From Maledivibacter halophilus (GTDB lineage: Bacteria > Bacillota > Clostridia > Peptostreptococcales > Caminicellaceae), in assembly GCF_900167445.1 (NCBI RefSeq), contig NZ_FUZT01000004.1:248001-312000 (forward strand): 64,000 nt of DNA. The letters run 5' to 3'. Position numbers and translations under genes: made by a program. Of this stretch, positions 28,698-36,745 are shown piece by piece. Numbering within the stretch: position 1 is the first letter of the stretch; each line of letters opens with the position of its first letter. Under the pieces are notes generated by a model, which saw nothing but the letters and a program-made list of their open reading frames with translations, was not told where the DNA came from and made no database searches.

Positions 28698-28847
28698 ATG
28701 TTTGGTTACTGTGGAGGCGGTTATCTAATTCCTTTTCTTTTTCTATTTGGCGGAGGATATTATGGTCCACGTCGATGTCGACGTCCAACCTATTATTCTA
28801 GATGCCGTAGACCTTGTCGCCCGTATAGATATAGAAGATACTGTTAA
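28698..28847 (+). CDS. Small Gly/Tyr/Arg/Cys-rich protein (49 residues)
   Basis: A short ORF with an excellent ribosome site (AGAGGAGGT, six bases before ATG) and its own terminator. The protein starts MFGYCGGGYLIPFLFLFGGG, giving a glycine-flanked hydrophobic stretch, and continues with YYGPRRCRRP and repeated Arg-Cys-Arg-Pro-Tyr units, ending RRYC. It has five cysteines and about fourteen arginines. The hydrophobic N-terminal half recalls the small YjcZ-type spore proteins of Bacilli, and the Tyr/Arg/Cys tail recalls spore-coat proteins, but I do not recognise the family. A role in spore coat or membrane is only a guess. Confidence 0.7.
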   Translation: MFGYCGGGYLIPFLFLFGGGYYGPRRCRRPTYYSRCRRPCRPYRYRRYC

Positions 28848-28856
28848 GTTATGTAA

Positions 28857-28897
28857 AAATGAAAGGCGTTGCAATCTGCAATTCCTTTCATTTTTAA
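28857..28897 (+). terminator. Terminator after the 49-residue ORF
   Basis: AAATGAAAGG and CCTTTCATTT close a hairpin with inner pairs TTGCA/TGCAA, followed by TTTTTAAG. It supports transcription of the small ORF as a separate unit. Confidence 0.8.
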
Positions 28898-28930
28898 GAA
28901 TAAAAACTGGCAAATAAAATTTTTATTTTT

Positions 28931-28971
28931 AAAACTCTGAGATATAAATTAGCCCAATGATTTAAATTGAT
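28931..28971. repeat. Short repeat family D, possible diverged copy
   Basis: AAAACTCTGAGATATAAATT then AGCCCAATGATTTAAATT, aligned with 20744-20785 over the blocks AAAACTCT, GATAT, AGC-CAATGA and TTAA-TT. Adjacent to the end of the mrpD-like gene. Confidence 0.4.
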
Positions 28972-28977
28972 ATATTA

Positions 28978-30567
28978 TCATCTAATCCATAAAATCATTA
29001 TAAAGATAAAGGTAATAAGAAGGAAATTTGTGCTTGCAAAGGAAATATTAACATGCCTAAAATATTTTATTATTCTGTAATCCTTTTCTATAATTTTTTT
29101 ATAAATTATATATCCGATTGTCATAGTAAAAATATAGTTAATGAAATTTTTTATTTTAAATACCTGTATATAAGAAATATCTACTCCAAAGAATGCACTC
29201 ATTATTGGTACATAGTATATTCCTAAGACTATACACATAATAGTAAGAGAAGCCATAGCTAGAGAAATATTTATATCTATGGGATTCTTCTTTTTAGATT
29301 TCCCAAAAAATATTTGTGAAAGCTTTATAAATGATATACTTGTACCCAGGTTTATAATAAATAGCATTATAGTTTTTAGGCTAGAATATTGGATACCGTA
29401 TTTTATAATGGACTTGCTTACAAAACCATTAAATAAAGGTGCACCGGTTATAGATAGCATACCTACTATCATACAAAGGGATATAAAAGGCAGTTTCTTA
29501 AAAACACCTCTTATTTCTGTAATTTGCCTTACGCCATAGGTGTTTATTATTACTCCTGCTCCTAAGAATAGTAATGATTTAAACATGGCATGGTTAAAAA
29601 TATGCATTAGACCTCCAATATAAATTTTGCTTTCTAAACTACTTATTCCCATTAACATTATACCGATTTGGGAAATAGTATGGAATGCAAGGATTTGTTT
29701 TATATCTTTTTGACTTAAGGCAAATACTACTCCACATAGGGCTGTGAAAAATCCCAGAAAGAAAAAGAAGTCTACTAAATTTGCTATTTTAAATATCACG
29801 TTTAATCTAATAAATGCATATAGTCCACTTTTTACCAAAAGTCCTGAAAGTAGTGCTGATATCGATGAGGGAGCAGCGCCATGGGCTCTTGGAAGCCAGT
29901 TGAAAACTGGAAAAAATGCTGATTTTACACCAATAGCAGACATAATAAAAATATAACCTAGCTTAATAAAGCTAGTATCTTTAATTGATGCTATCTTTTC
30001 AGCAATAATATCAATGTTTAAGGTTCCAGAAACATTATATATTAATATTAATCCTAGCAAATAAAAGAGCATTCCTGCGGTATTAAATAACAAGTAATAA
30101 AGACCTGCTCTGACAGAATGACCGTCCTTTTTATATAATATCAATATTGTTGATATTATAGTTATAATTTCTATAAAGACAAATAAATTAAAAAGATCAT
30201 TTGTTTGAAGAAGGCCTAAGAAAGTACCTTCAAGAAACATTAGGAAAAAAAGAAACTTAAAATCTTTTTTTCTTTTGTCCCAGGAATAGATTAATATAAC
30301 CCACCAGAGAAAGATGGATAGAAAAATAAATGCCATTGAAAGCTGGTCATTTTTGAGCGCTATTCCTATATTTTTATCCCAGTTACCTAAAGAAATTACT
30401 TGGGGTATACTTAATCCATGGTAAATATCATAGTACTTAAAAGCCAGTATGCTGATGCTCAATTGAGCAGGAAAAACTATATAGTTCATATATCTGTTAT
30501 GTATTAAGTATATTATCATTGCTGCTACTATGGGGATGAATATTAAATATATAGGTATAAATGACAT
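28978..30567 (-). CDS. mrpD: Mrp antiporter subunit D (NuoN/M-like)
   Basis: 529-residue proton-translocating subunit of the Mrp Na+/H+ antiporter, with about fourteen membrane helices. It belongs to the complex I NuoL/M/N family; IEIITIISTILILY (the Glu of helix 5), GVKSAFFPVFNWLPRAHGAAPSSISALLSG and QDIKQILAFHTISQIGIM contain the conserved Glu and Lys residues. The ATG at 30567 has GAAAGGA upstream; the extended start at 30585 overlaps mrpC. It is the only antiporter-like large subunit in the operon, since no MrpA is encoded. One base separates it from mrpC. Confidence 0.9.
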   Translation of the reverse strand: MSFIPIYLIFIPIVAAMIIYLIHNRYMNYIVFPAQLSISILAFKYYDIYHGLSIPQVISLGNWDKNIGIALKNDQLSMAFIFLSIFLWWVILIYSWDKRKKDFKFLFFLMFLEGTFLGLLQTNDLFNLFVFIEIITIISTILILYKKDGHSVRAGLYYLLFNTAGMLFYLLGLILIYNVSGTLNIDIIAEKIASIKDTSFIKLGYIFIMSAIGVKSAFFPVFNWLPRAHGAAPSSISALLSGLLVKSGLYAFIRLNVIFKIANLVDFFFFLGFFTALCGVVFALSQKDIKQILAFHTISQIGIMLMGISSLESKIYIGGLMHIFNHAMFKSLLFLGAGVIINTYGVRQITEIRGVFKKLPFISLCMIVGMLSITGAPLFNGFVSKSIIKYGIQYSSLKTIMLFIINLGTSISFIKLSQIFFGKSKKKNPIDINISLAMASLTIMCIVLGIYYVPIMSAFFGVDISYIQVFKIKNFINYIFTMTIGYIIYKKIIEKDYRIIKYFRHVNISFASTNFLLITFIFIMILWIR

Positions 30568-30568
30568 T

Positions 30569-30901
30569 TTATCCTTTCCTTTCAAGTAATTTTTCCCAGC
30601 TTAATGTTCCATAATAATGAAATATTTTTATACTGACCATTAAGGACAAGGCAGTGATAGAAGCCCCTATCACTATTGCAGTTATCATTAAAGCTTGGGG
30701 TAGAGGATCTACAATATTTTCCAGTGTACCGTCACTGATTATAGGAATACTTCCATTATTAATATTTCCAAAATTTAAAAAAAGAAGTATAACTGCTGTT
30801 TGAGTAATATTTAAACAAACTATTGACTTAATAATATTTCTACTGGTAACTAGACCATATATACCTATTAAAACAATAATAAATGAAAGTAATAGATTCA
30901 T
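30569..30901 (-). CDS. mrpC: Mrp antiporter subunit C (NuoK-like)
   Basis: 110 residues with three predicted membrane helices, the NuoK fold. The segment GIYGLVTSRNIIKSIVCLNITQTAVILLF carries the family pattern. DPLPQALMITAIVIGASITALSLMV is the typical MrpC block with the conserved DPLPQALVLTAIVI-like core. Located between mrpB and mrpD with gaps of three bases and one base. Confidence 0.92.
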   Translation of the reverse strand: MNLLLSFIIVLIGIYGLVTSRNIIKSIVCLNITQTAVILLFLNFGNINNGSIPIISDGTLENIVDPLPQALMITAIVIGASITALSLMVSIKIFHYYGTLSWEKLLERKG

Positions 30902-30904
30902 ATG

Positions 30905-31312
30905 TTAGCTTTCTCCCTCCTTTATAAAAGTTGAAAAGATAGTAACAAAGCCTAGAGCAACCTTTATACCAATTAAAAAGTTTAATGTTATGAGGAAAGC
31001 CTTTTTAAAGTCTATAGATCCCTCAAGGGGTACAAAATTAGTGAAATAGGCATTACGTGTAAAGAAACTTAATGAAGAAATAATCAATATTAATATAAAA
31101 GATAATTTTTCAAGCTTTATAAGTGAATTTAAGTTGCTAATTTTCCTAGGATATATATAATTACTCGTTAATACTGCAGTTGCCAATATTGCTCCTCCCT
31201 GGAAACCTCCTCCAGGAGAGACATGGCCATTTATTATTATATAAAATCCAAATATGAGCATAAAGGGAAATAGTATCCTACCTATACAAATAAAAAGAGG
31301 TGATATTTTCAT
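30905..31312 (-). CDS. mrpB: Mrp antiporter subunit B (MnhB domain)
   Basis: 135 residues with four membrane helices. The MnhB signature is clear: a helix with PFMLIFGFYIIINGHVSPGGGFQGGAILATA, in which the HxSPGGGFQGG loop is diagnostic. MrpB is an integral part of the cation channel region of the antiporter. It starts 27 bases after the MbhE-like gene. Confidence 0.92.
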   Translation of the reverse strand: MKISPLFICIGRILFPFMLIFGFYIIINGHVSPGGGFQGGAILATAVLTSNYIYPRKISNLNSLIKLEKLSFILILIISSLSFFTRNAYFTNFVPLEGSIDFKKAFLITLNFLIGIKVALGFVTIFSTFIKEGES

Positions 31313-31339
31313 ATTGCATACATCCTTTCAAATCAAAGT

Positions 31340-31606
31340 TTATATTATTTCATCATCCTTTTTAGATATAAATATTATTCCTGAAACAACAATAAGAAGA
31401 ATACTAGCTTCAAATATAGAGTCAAAGAGTCTATAATCAAGATAAATTGCTGTTACAATATTATTAGAGCCAGTTTCTGAAATTGCGTTATTTATAAAAT
31501 ATTCTTTACTGGAATAGCTAATAAAATCTGAGATATCATATACTGATACATAAAAACAGACAAATAATGTGATGAGCATTAATAATAAAAGTATTTTTTT
31601 AATCAT
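31340..31606 (-). CDS. MbhE-like membrane subunit (MrpA C-terminal domain equivalent)
   Basis: 88 residues with two membrane helices. The sequence VTAIYLDYRLFDSIFEASILLIVVSGI matches the MbhE/MrpA C-terminal pattern (NVV(T/A)-IL-DYR-DT-GE). In canonical Mrp this is the end of the large MrpA protein; in archaeal-type Mrp and membrane-bound hydrogenases it is a separate subunit, as here. The start at 31606 is chosen because GAGGATG lies just upstream; it overlaps the end of the preceding gene by eight bases. Confidence 0.78.
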   Translation of the reverse strand: MIKKILLLLMLITLFVCFYVSVYDISDFISYSSKEYFINNAISETGSNNIVTAIYLDYRLFDSIFEASILLIVVSGIIFISKKDDEII

Positions 31607-32138
31607 AGGTTTCATCCTCACTAACTTTTATAATTTCTATATTAGATATATCCTTAGTCATTTGCTCAAGTTTATTTATTAGAATAGTACTTTCCTTACC
31701 CTTTAGAATATATTTATCATCGGACTGGGATTTTTCTACTATTAAATCAACATTTCTACTTCTGAATACACCCTTTAAATTATCGGGCCCAATATTATAT
31801 ATACTAAGCTTTAAATTGTAATGGTTTGTAAAGTCTTGTAGTAAACTATATCCCAGTCCTATTTCACTTTCTAAAAAATTATCATTTGTATGATTGATAA
31901 CTACAAATTCCTGCTGTTTCGATATAGATATAATAAAAATTAGAGGGATAATGGCACAGCCTATAGCCACTTCAGCAAGAGCCACATCCGGGGCCTTATT
32001 AAGATAATATAAAGCTGCGGTGATAAGGGAAAATAATGAAAAAAGTACAACTAGTCTTATATTATTTTTACTTTTTACGATAGTTATTGTAACAATTATG
32101 AGAATAATTTGTAGCATATTTTCAATTAAAAAATTCAT
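31599..32138 (-). CDS. MbhD-like (DUF4040) subunit with soluble C-terminal extension
   Basis: 179 residues. The N-terminal 75 residues are membrane helices with LNKAPDVALAEVAIG, the signature of the MbhD/DUF4040 domain that forms part of MrpA in other bacteria. Residues from about 80 to 179 are soluble and read like a small extra domain (YSLLQDFTNHYNLKLSIYNIG, NVDLIVEK), which I do not recognise and which normal MbhD subunits lack. Overlaps mrpG by four bases (ATGA). Confidence 0.78.
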   Translation of the reverse strand: MNFLIENMLQIILIIVTITIVKSKNNIRLVVLFSLFSLITAALYYLNKAPDVALAEVAIGCAIIPLIFIISISKQQEFVVINHTNDNFLESEIGLGYSLLQDFTNHYNLKLSIYNIGPDNLKGVFRSRNVDLIVEKSQSDDKYILKGKESTILINKLEQMTKDISNIEIIKVSEDETYD

Positions 32139-32428
32139 TTTTTTACCTCTTTCTCAATAATAATTCCATTTAAATATGCTGATCTAGCAATAACATGGTT
32201 ACTTATTGGTGTTGTAAAAATAACAAATAGCATAATCAAAGCAAGTCTTATAGAAAAGGCATTAAATCCGCTGTAAAAAATCAAAGCTATAAATGTAGTT
32301 ATAGCTGCAACGGTATCAATTTTACTGCTGGTTAATAGTCTTGAATACATATTTGAAAAGCGGAATATACCGATTATTCCAAATACAATATAAATCCAGG
32401 ATAAAACTAAAAGTACATTTCCTATCAT
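32135..32428 (-). CDS. mrpG: Mrp antiporter subunit G
   Basis: 97 residues with three membrane helices. The MnhG pattern is visible: a short N-terminal helix, GIIGIFRFSNMYSRLLTSSKIDTVAA (family: G-LR-PD-YTR-HA--K-DTLG) and IALIFYSG, then LIMLFVIFTTPISNHVIARSAY. It overlaps mrpF by four bases, indicating tight coupling. Confidence 0.9.
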   Translation of the reverse strand: MIGNVLLVLSWIYIVFGIIGIFRFSNMYSRLLTSSKIDTVAAITTFIALIFYSGFNAFSIRLALIMLFVIFTTPISNHVIARSAYLNGIIIEKEVKK

Positions 32429-32685
32429 TTTTCTCTACCTCCTGATAAAATTAGTCTTGAAAGTAGTGTGATTGTTAAAAAGCCTATAATTCCATAGGTA
32501 AAAGCAATATCCAGTAAAATCAATTTTTGCTTATATACTCCGTGTACAGATAATAGAAGCAAAATCTTTGCAGAAAAAAGATTAAATGCAAGTAATCTTT
32601 CCCATATAGTAGGTCCGATTATCATTCTAATTAGAGTAATAAACATAGCTGCGACTAGCAATAGCATAGTAATTTGAAGAAACAT
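32425..32685 (-). CDS. mrpF: Mrp antiporter subunit F
   Basis: 86 residues with three membrane helices. MnhF pattern: ITLIRMIIGPTIWERLLAFNLFSAKILLLL followed by LDIAFTYGIIGFLTITLLSR (family: D-alalalvgFlgtva-ary). It starts 68 bases after mrpE; this is the only larger gap in the operon. Confidence 0.9.
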   Translation of the reverse strand: MFLQITMLLLVAAMFITLIRMIIGPTIWERLLAFNLFSAKILLLLSVHGVYKQKLILLDIAFTYGIIGFLTITLLSRLILSGGREK

Positions 32686-32753
32686 AATTTCACAATCCTT
32701 TCTTATGGGAAAAGTATAAAGTATAGTAATTAGAATTTCATTATTTGTATTTA

Positions 32754-33239
32754 TTAGTCATCAATAAAGAATTTTTCAAATTTATTTTTTATTTCTGCTT
32801 CAATAGCTTTATCATCTATATTACAGGGTTGTAGTGATAAAACAGTGAGCCTATTATCATTGACATCCATTGTTAAAGTTCCAGGTGTTAGGGTTATTGA
32901 ATTAGATATTATTGTAATTGCTAAAGGGTCGGTAATATCCAATTGAATCTCAACTATACGAGGTTCACAGTCTTTTTTTATTATACGCATTATATAGCTG
33001 AATGAAGATTTATATATTTCAAATATTAATTTAAAGAAATATTTTATTAAAATACTTATTTTTATTGTTTTAAAAACAAAGCCTTTATCAGTATAGAGAA
33101 TTTTATATGATAATTTAGTAACTACAAAGCAGGCAATAATTCCAGCTACTATATTCAAATAACTGAAATCAAAAGTTAACAGTATCCAAAAGATGAAAAG
33201 CGTAATAAATAGTTTATAATTTGTCATAATATTTACCAT
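32754..33239 (-). CDS. mrpE: Mrp antiporter subunit E
   Basis: 161 residues: two N-terminal membrane helices (about 8-45) and a cytoplasmic C-terminal region. The MnhE signature is IVEIQLDITDPLAITIISNSITLTPGTLTMDVNDNRLTVLSLQP, in which SITLTPGTL is diagnostic. ATG 33239 follows TCAGGAGGAC. It begins the recognisable Mrp genes, right after the unknown leader gene. Confidence 0.92.
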   Translation of the reverse strand: MVNIMTNYKLFITLFIFWILLTFDFSYLNIVAGIIACFVVTKLSYKILYTDKGFVFKTIKISILIKYFFKLIFEIYKSSFSYIMRIIKKDCEPRIVEIQLDITDPLAITIISNSITLTPGTLTMDVNDNRLTVLSLQPCNIDDKAIEAEIKNKFEKFFIDD

Positions 33240-33257
33240 TGAGTCCTCCTGAAGTTT

Positions 33258-33608
33258 TTATAGGATATCTTTTTTTCGAGATAATATTATTTTGAATTTA
33301 TTATCGTGGTAGTATGTTTCAGCATCATCTATCATATTTGCAACTATATGAAGATTGCTGCTCTTATATATATTGCCCAATAAACCCCAATAAAGGCTTT
33401 CAATTTCCAGAGTTCTTTCCATGCTCAATATTTGATTAATCTCATATATTGTATCTTTGTTAAGAATTATTTTTTCACTTGATATCTCTATTTTAGTTTC
33501 ATTTGCATGTTCATTGATTTTTATAGAAACATCCTTGGCTTCTTTTTCTAAAAGTAAAATTAAAAATTCACATATAATCCCATTAATTTTTTGTTTTTCT
33601 TTGTTCAT
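33258..33608 (-). CDS. Unknown 116-residue protein leading the Mrp operon
   Basis: No family recognised. A soluble protein, charged throughout, without a signal peptide or membrane helix. The strong ribosome site (TTAGGAGGT) and the 18-base gap to mrpE show that it is a real first gene of the operon. The order of short strands and helices (TKIEISSEKIILNKDTIYEINQIL, then FKIILSRKK) faintly resembles an ATPase or sensor half-domain, but no nucleotide motif is present. It may be a regulator or assembly factor of the antiporter. Confidence 0.7.
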   Translation of the reverse strand: MNKEKQKINGIICEFLILLLEKEAKDVSIKINEHANETKIEISSEKIILNKDTIYEINQILSMERTLEIESLYWGLLGNIYKSSNLHIVANMIDDAETYYHDNKFKIILSRKKDIL

Positions 33609-33845
33609 ATTTGATACCTCCTAAAAAGAATAATATTTTAAACAAAAAAGTTACCCCTAAAACAAAATATATATTATATTTACTAGCAACTTTTATGCCA
33701 ATATAATCTTTAAAAGAGAGAATTTACTGATATTACTTAATATAATTTTTTGTTTAAAAAATATAAAAAACTAAAATTTATTGTGTATTATTCATATTAT
33801 ATATAAATGTTTTTTTTTAGAACACTAGAATAAGATTAGTTTGCA
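33609..33845. other. AT-rich leader region of the Mrp operon
   Basis: No gene is seen. The stretch should contain the minus-strand promoter of the Mrp operon; several AT-rich blocks (for example ATATATATTATATTTAC near 33670) could be -10 elements but none stands out. Confidence 0.35.
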
Positions 33846-33893
33846 AAAACCTGTATCAAAATAAAACATATGTTTTATTTTGATACAGGTTTT
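33846..33893. terminator. Long hairpin downstream of feoB
   Basis: AAACCTGTATCAAAATAAAA pairs with TTTTATTTTGATACAGGTTT around ATAT-type loop bases, giving about 20 pairs. A second hairpin (ATCTAAAG with CTTTAGAT) lies at 33896-33927. Both are between feoB and the Mrp operon; the first probably terminates feoB. Confidence 0.75.
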
Positions 33894-34005
33894 ACAATCT
33901 AAAGATGCTATATAGTAGCTTTAGATGTATGAAAAGCTTATATTTACTTTATTATTTTAGTCAAATGTTATATAGACAGTTGTTTTTCTTAATTATTCTC
34001 CTCTG

Positions 34006-36153
34006 CTATACTAAACCAAGCAGTCTTGCTCCTTGAGCAACGATAAAGCATACAACAATACCTGTGGCTGTTGGAATCAAGAAGGACACCCAGGTCCATT
34101 TCCAGCTTTGTGTTTCTTTGCGAATTGTCAAAAGTGTAGTACCACATGGCCAATGATTTAAAGAAAATAGCATCATGCAAACAGCAGTTAACCAAGTCCA
34201 TCCGTTATCGATAAATAATTGTTTCATTTCTGTTAAGCTATTAAGTTCTAACATAGCTCCCTTAGACATATAACTCATAATTAGTATAGGAACCACAATC
34301 TCATTGGCAGGAAGACCTAATATAAAGGCCATCATAATATATCCATCTAATCCTATTAATCTACCAAAGGGATCTAAAAACTCCGCACAATGAGTAAGTA
34401 TACTTACTCCTTCAATAGTTATATTAGCCATACCCCAGATAATAAAACCGGCAGGGGCAGCAACAACAATAGCACGACTCAGTACAAATAAGGTACGGTC
34501 AAATATAGAACGTACAATTATTCTACCTATTTGAGGTTTCCTATAGGGAGGTAATTCTAGAGTAAAGGAGGAAGGCAATCCTTTTAAAATTGTTTTTGAT
34601 AATAATCTGGATATAAAAAGAGTGAGTATAACACCCAGCACAATAGCTGCTAATATGGATAATGTAGCTGCCAAAGAACTAAAGGAGCCGGCGGCAGATC
34701 CAATAAAAATACTGGCAAGGGCTATTAAGGTTGGGAAACGTCCATTACAGGGTACAAAATTATTAGTAATAGTTGCTATTAATCTTTCCCTTGGAGAATC
34801 AATAATTCTACATGCAATGATTCCTGCTGCATTACAGCCAAACCCCATACACATTGTTAATGCTTGCTTACCATGGGCACAAGCCTTTTTAAAGTAATTA
34901 TCCAGATTAAAGGCAATTCGAGGAAGATAGCCTAGATCTTCCAATAAAGTAAACAATGGAAAGAAGATTGCCATTGGTGGAAGCATCACAGATATAACCC
35001 ATGCCAATGTACGATATACCCCCAATACAAGAATACCATGAATCCAATCAGGGGTACCAAGCCAGTTGAAAAATAGAGTTAAATGACCTTCTATCCAGAA
35101 CAATCCATTTGCCAGTAGAGCAGAAGGAATATTGGCACCTTCAATGGTAATCCAGAAAACAAGACCTAATAATGCAATCATAATGGGAATACCAAATAAT
35201 CTTGAGGTTAAAACATTATCAATTTTACGGTCAATATGATTATGGGTTTTATTTTCTAAGGAAATTACATCTTTACTAATGTTTTCAGCAGTTTTAACAA
35301 TATTAGAAACAATATGATCTCTTAGAACTTCTAATTCGATATCTTCCTTTTTCAACTCATGATGGGCAATAGACAGTTTTTTATTCAATAACATATCCTT
35401 TGATAAATCAAAATTGAGATATTCATTTATTGATTTTAGTAAACTACTGTCTCCATCGATCAAACGAAGAGAGGTCCACTTACTGTTGATTTTATTTCCC
35501 ACTAAAACATTGATATGGGGATCAACTTCTTTTATGGCTTTATTAAGTACTTCACTATAATTTATTTGTCTTGGGTTAGTTTTGATTTTTCCATAAGCAA
35601 CTTTTTCTATTTTATCCTTTAATTCATCCAGCCCTTTACCACTTCTTGCAATTGTTCCAACTACTGGTACCCCTAAAAGCTTCTCCAGTTTCTTTAGATC
35701 AATATTAATTTTTTTTCTCTTTGCTTCATCTATAAGATTTACACAAACTACTACTTTATCAGTTATTTCCATTATTTGAAGAACTAAGTTAAGATTTCTT
35801 TCTAAGCAAGTTGCATCGGTAACAACTACCGTTGCATGTGGATTCCCGAAGCAAATAAAATCTCTAGCCACTTGTTCTTCTACAGAATTAGCCAATAAAG
35901 AATATGTTCCTGGTAAATCAACTAATACATATTTTTTATCCATATGTGTGTATTTTCCTTGGGCATTGGTAACGGTTTTACCTGGCCAGTTTCCAGTATG
36001 TTGATTAAGTCCTGTAAGACTGTTAAATACAGTGCTTTTACCTGTGTTAGGATTACCTGCCAATGCAACAACAATATCGTCAGGTGATTCCAATTCAACC
36101 TCAAACATTTCATTTAAGGCTCCTATTCCAGTAGATTTATTTGTCAAACCCAT
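34006..36153 (-). CDS. feoB: Ferrous iron transporter FeoB
   Basis: 715-residue Fe(II) transporter. The N-terminal G domain (about 26-190) has GNPNTGKS (G1), DLPGTYSL (G3) and NLIDEA (G4). A helical GDI region follows, and the membrane part starts near 310 with two Gate regions (MLPPMAIFFPLFTLLEDLGYLPRIAF, MGFGCNAAGIIACRII, NNFVPCNGRFPTL). The C-terminal LFSLNHWPCGTTL block is typical. ATG 36153 follows TAGGGGG. feoA is 86 bases upstream on the same strand. Fe2+ uptake suits an anaerobe; a divergent MntR-like regulator gene may control it. Confidence 0.95.
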   Translation of the reverse strand: MGLTNKSTGIGALNEMFEVELESPDDIVVALAGNPNTGKSTVFNSLTGLNQHTGNWPGKTVTNAQGKYTHMDKKYVLVDLPGTYSLLANSVEEQVARDFICFGNPHATVVVTDATCLERNLNLVLQIMEITDKVVVCVNLIDEAKRKKINIDLKKLEKLLGVPVVGTIARSGKGLDELKDKIEKVAYGKIKTNPRQINYSEVLNKAIKEVDPHINVLVGNKINSKWTSLRLIDGDSSLLKSINEYLNFDLSKDMLLNKKLSIAHHELKKEDIELEVLRDHIVSNIVKTAENISKDVISLENKTHNHIDRKIDNVLTSRLFGIPIMIALLGLVFWITIEGANIPSALLANGLFWIEGHLTLFFNWLGTPDWIHGILVLGVYRTLAWVISVMLPPMAIFFPLFTLLEDLGYLPRIAFNLDNYFKKACAHGKQALTMCMGFGCNAAGIIACRIIDSPRERLIATITNNFVPCNGRFPTLIALASIFIGSAAGSFSSLAATLSILAAIVLGVILTLFISRLLSKTILKGLPSSFTLELPPYRKPQIGRIIVRSIFDRTLFVLSRAIVVAAPAGFIIWGMANITIEGVSILTHCAEFLDPFGRLIGLDGYIMMAFILGLPANEIVVPILIMSYMSKGAMLELNSLTEMKQLFIDNGWTWLTAVCMMLFSLNHWPCGTTLLTIRKETQSWKWTWVSFLIPTATGIVVCFIVAQGARLLGLV

Positions 36154-36239
36154 TTTTATAACCCCCTAGTTAATTAAAGTTTTATGGTAATGACCGCTTT
36201 GGTCAATAAACGCCTTTAATCAATGAAATTTATGATAAA

Positions 36240-36482
36240 CTACTGAATTGATTCAACAAAAATTTTAGATGCCTCTTCTGATCTTAGAGCAATAACAGCT
36301 CCTCTGATTTGATATGCTGTGGGGTCACCTGCTGGACTTTTCATTAATGATTCTACACAGGTATTATGGATTAGACCAAGATCCAACATTCTTCTGCGAG
36401 CATTTCCCTTTGAAGTAAGTTTCTTAACTATACCAAAGGAGCCATTAGGTAATTCATGTAAAGGAATTAAATTTTTTTCCAT
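36240..36482 (-). CDS. feoA: FeoA-family SH3-like protein
   Basis: 80 residues forming one FeoA (SH3-like) domain: LHELPNGSFGIVKKL, RRRMLDLGLIHNTCVESLMKSPAGDPTAYQIRG and VIALRSEEASKIFVE. FeoA is thought to bind FeoB and support its GTPase-driven transport. RBS GGAGGTT precedes the ATG. Forms a two-gene operon with feoB. Confidence 0.93.
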   Translation of the reverse strand: MEKNLIPLHELPNGSFGIVKKLTSKGNARRRMLDLGLIHNTCVESLMKSPAGDPTAYQIRGAVIALRSEEASKIFVESIQ

Positions 36483-36616
36483 AAAAAAACCTCCATTTTA
36501 TTAATTTTTTATAATTTAATTTCATAAGTTAGTCATAGGAAACTTTATTGGTTTTAGCTAATAATTAAAATATGTATTAATATTTATATTTGTTACACTT
36601 ATAGTTAAATTTTTAT

Positions 36617-36693
36617 TTTAAAGATAAAGAGCTTTAAGGTTTAATAAATTTCAAATAAAAAATAGGAGAGCATTTATTATTTGAAATTTATTC
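36617..36693. repeat. Dispersed repeat family C, copy 2 (forms a hairpin)
   Basis: TTTAAAGATAAAGAGCTTTA, AATAAATTTCAAATAAAAAA and GAGCATTTATT match copy 1 at 20351. Here a perfect 16-base return arm (TTATTTGAAATTTATT) follows, so the copy folds into a hairpin. It lies between divergent feoA and the MntR-like gene. Confidence 0.65.
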
Positions 36694-36745
36694 TTAAGTA
36701 ACAATATTGTTTACATATAATATAAAAAAAGAAAGGAAGAGGGAT

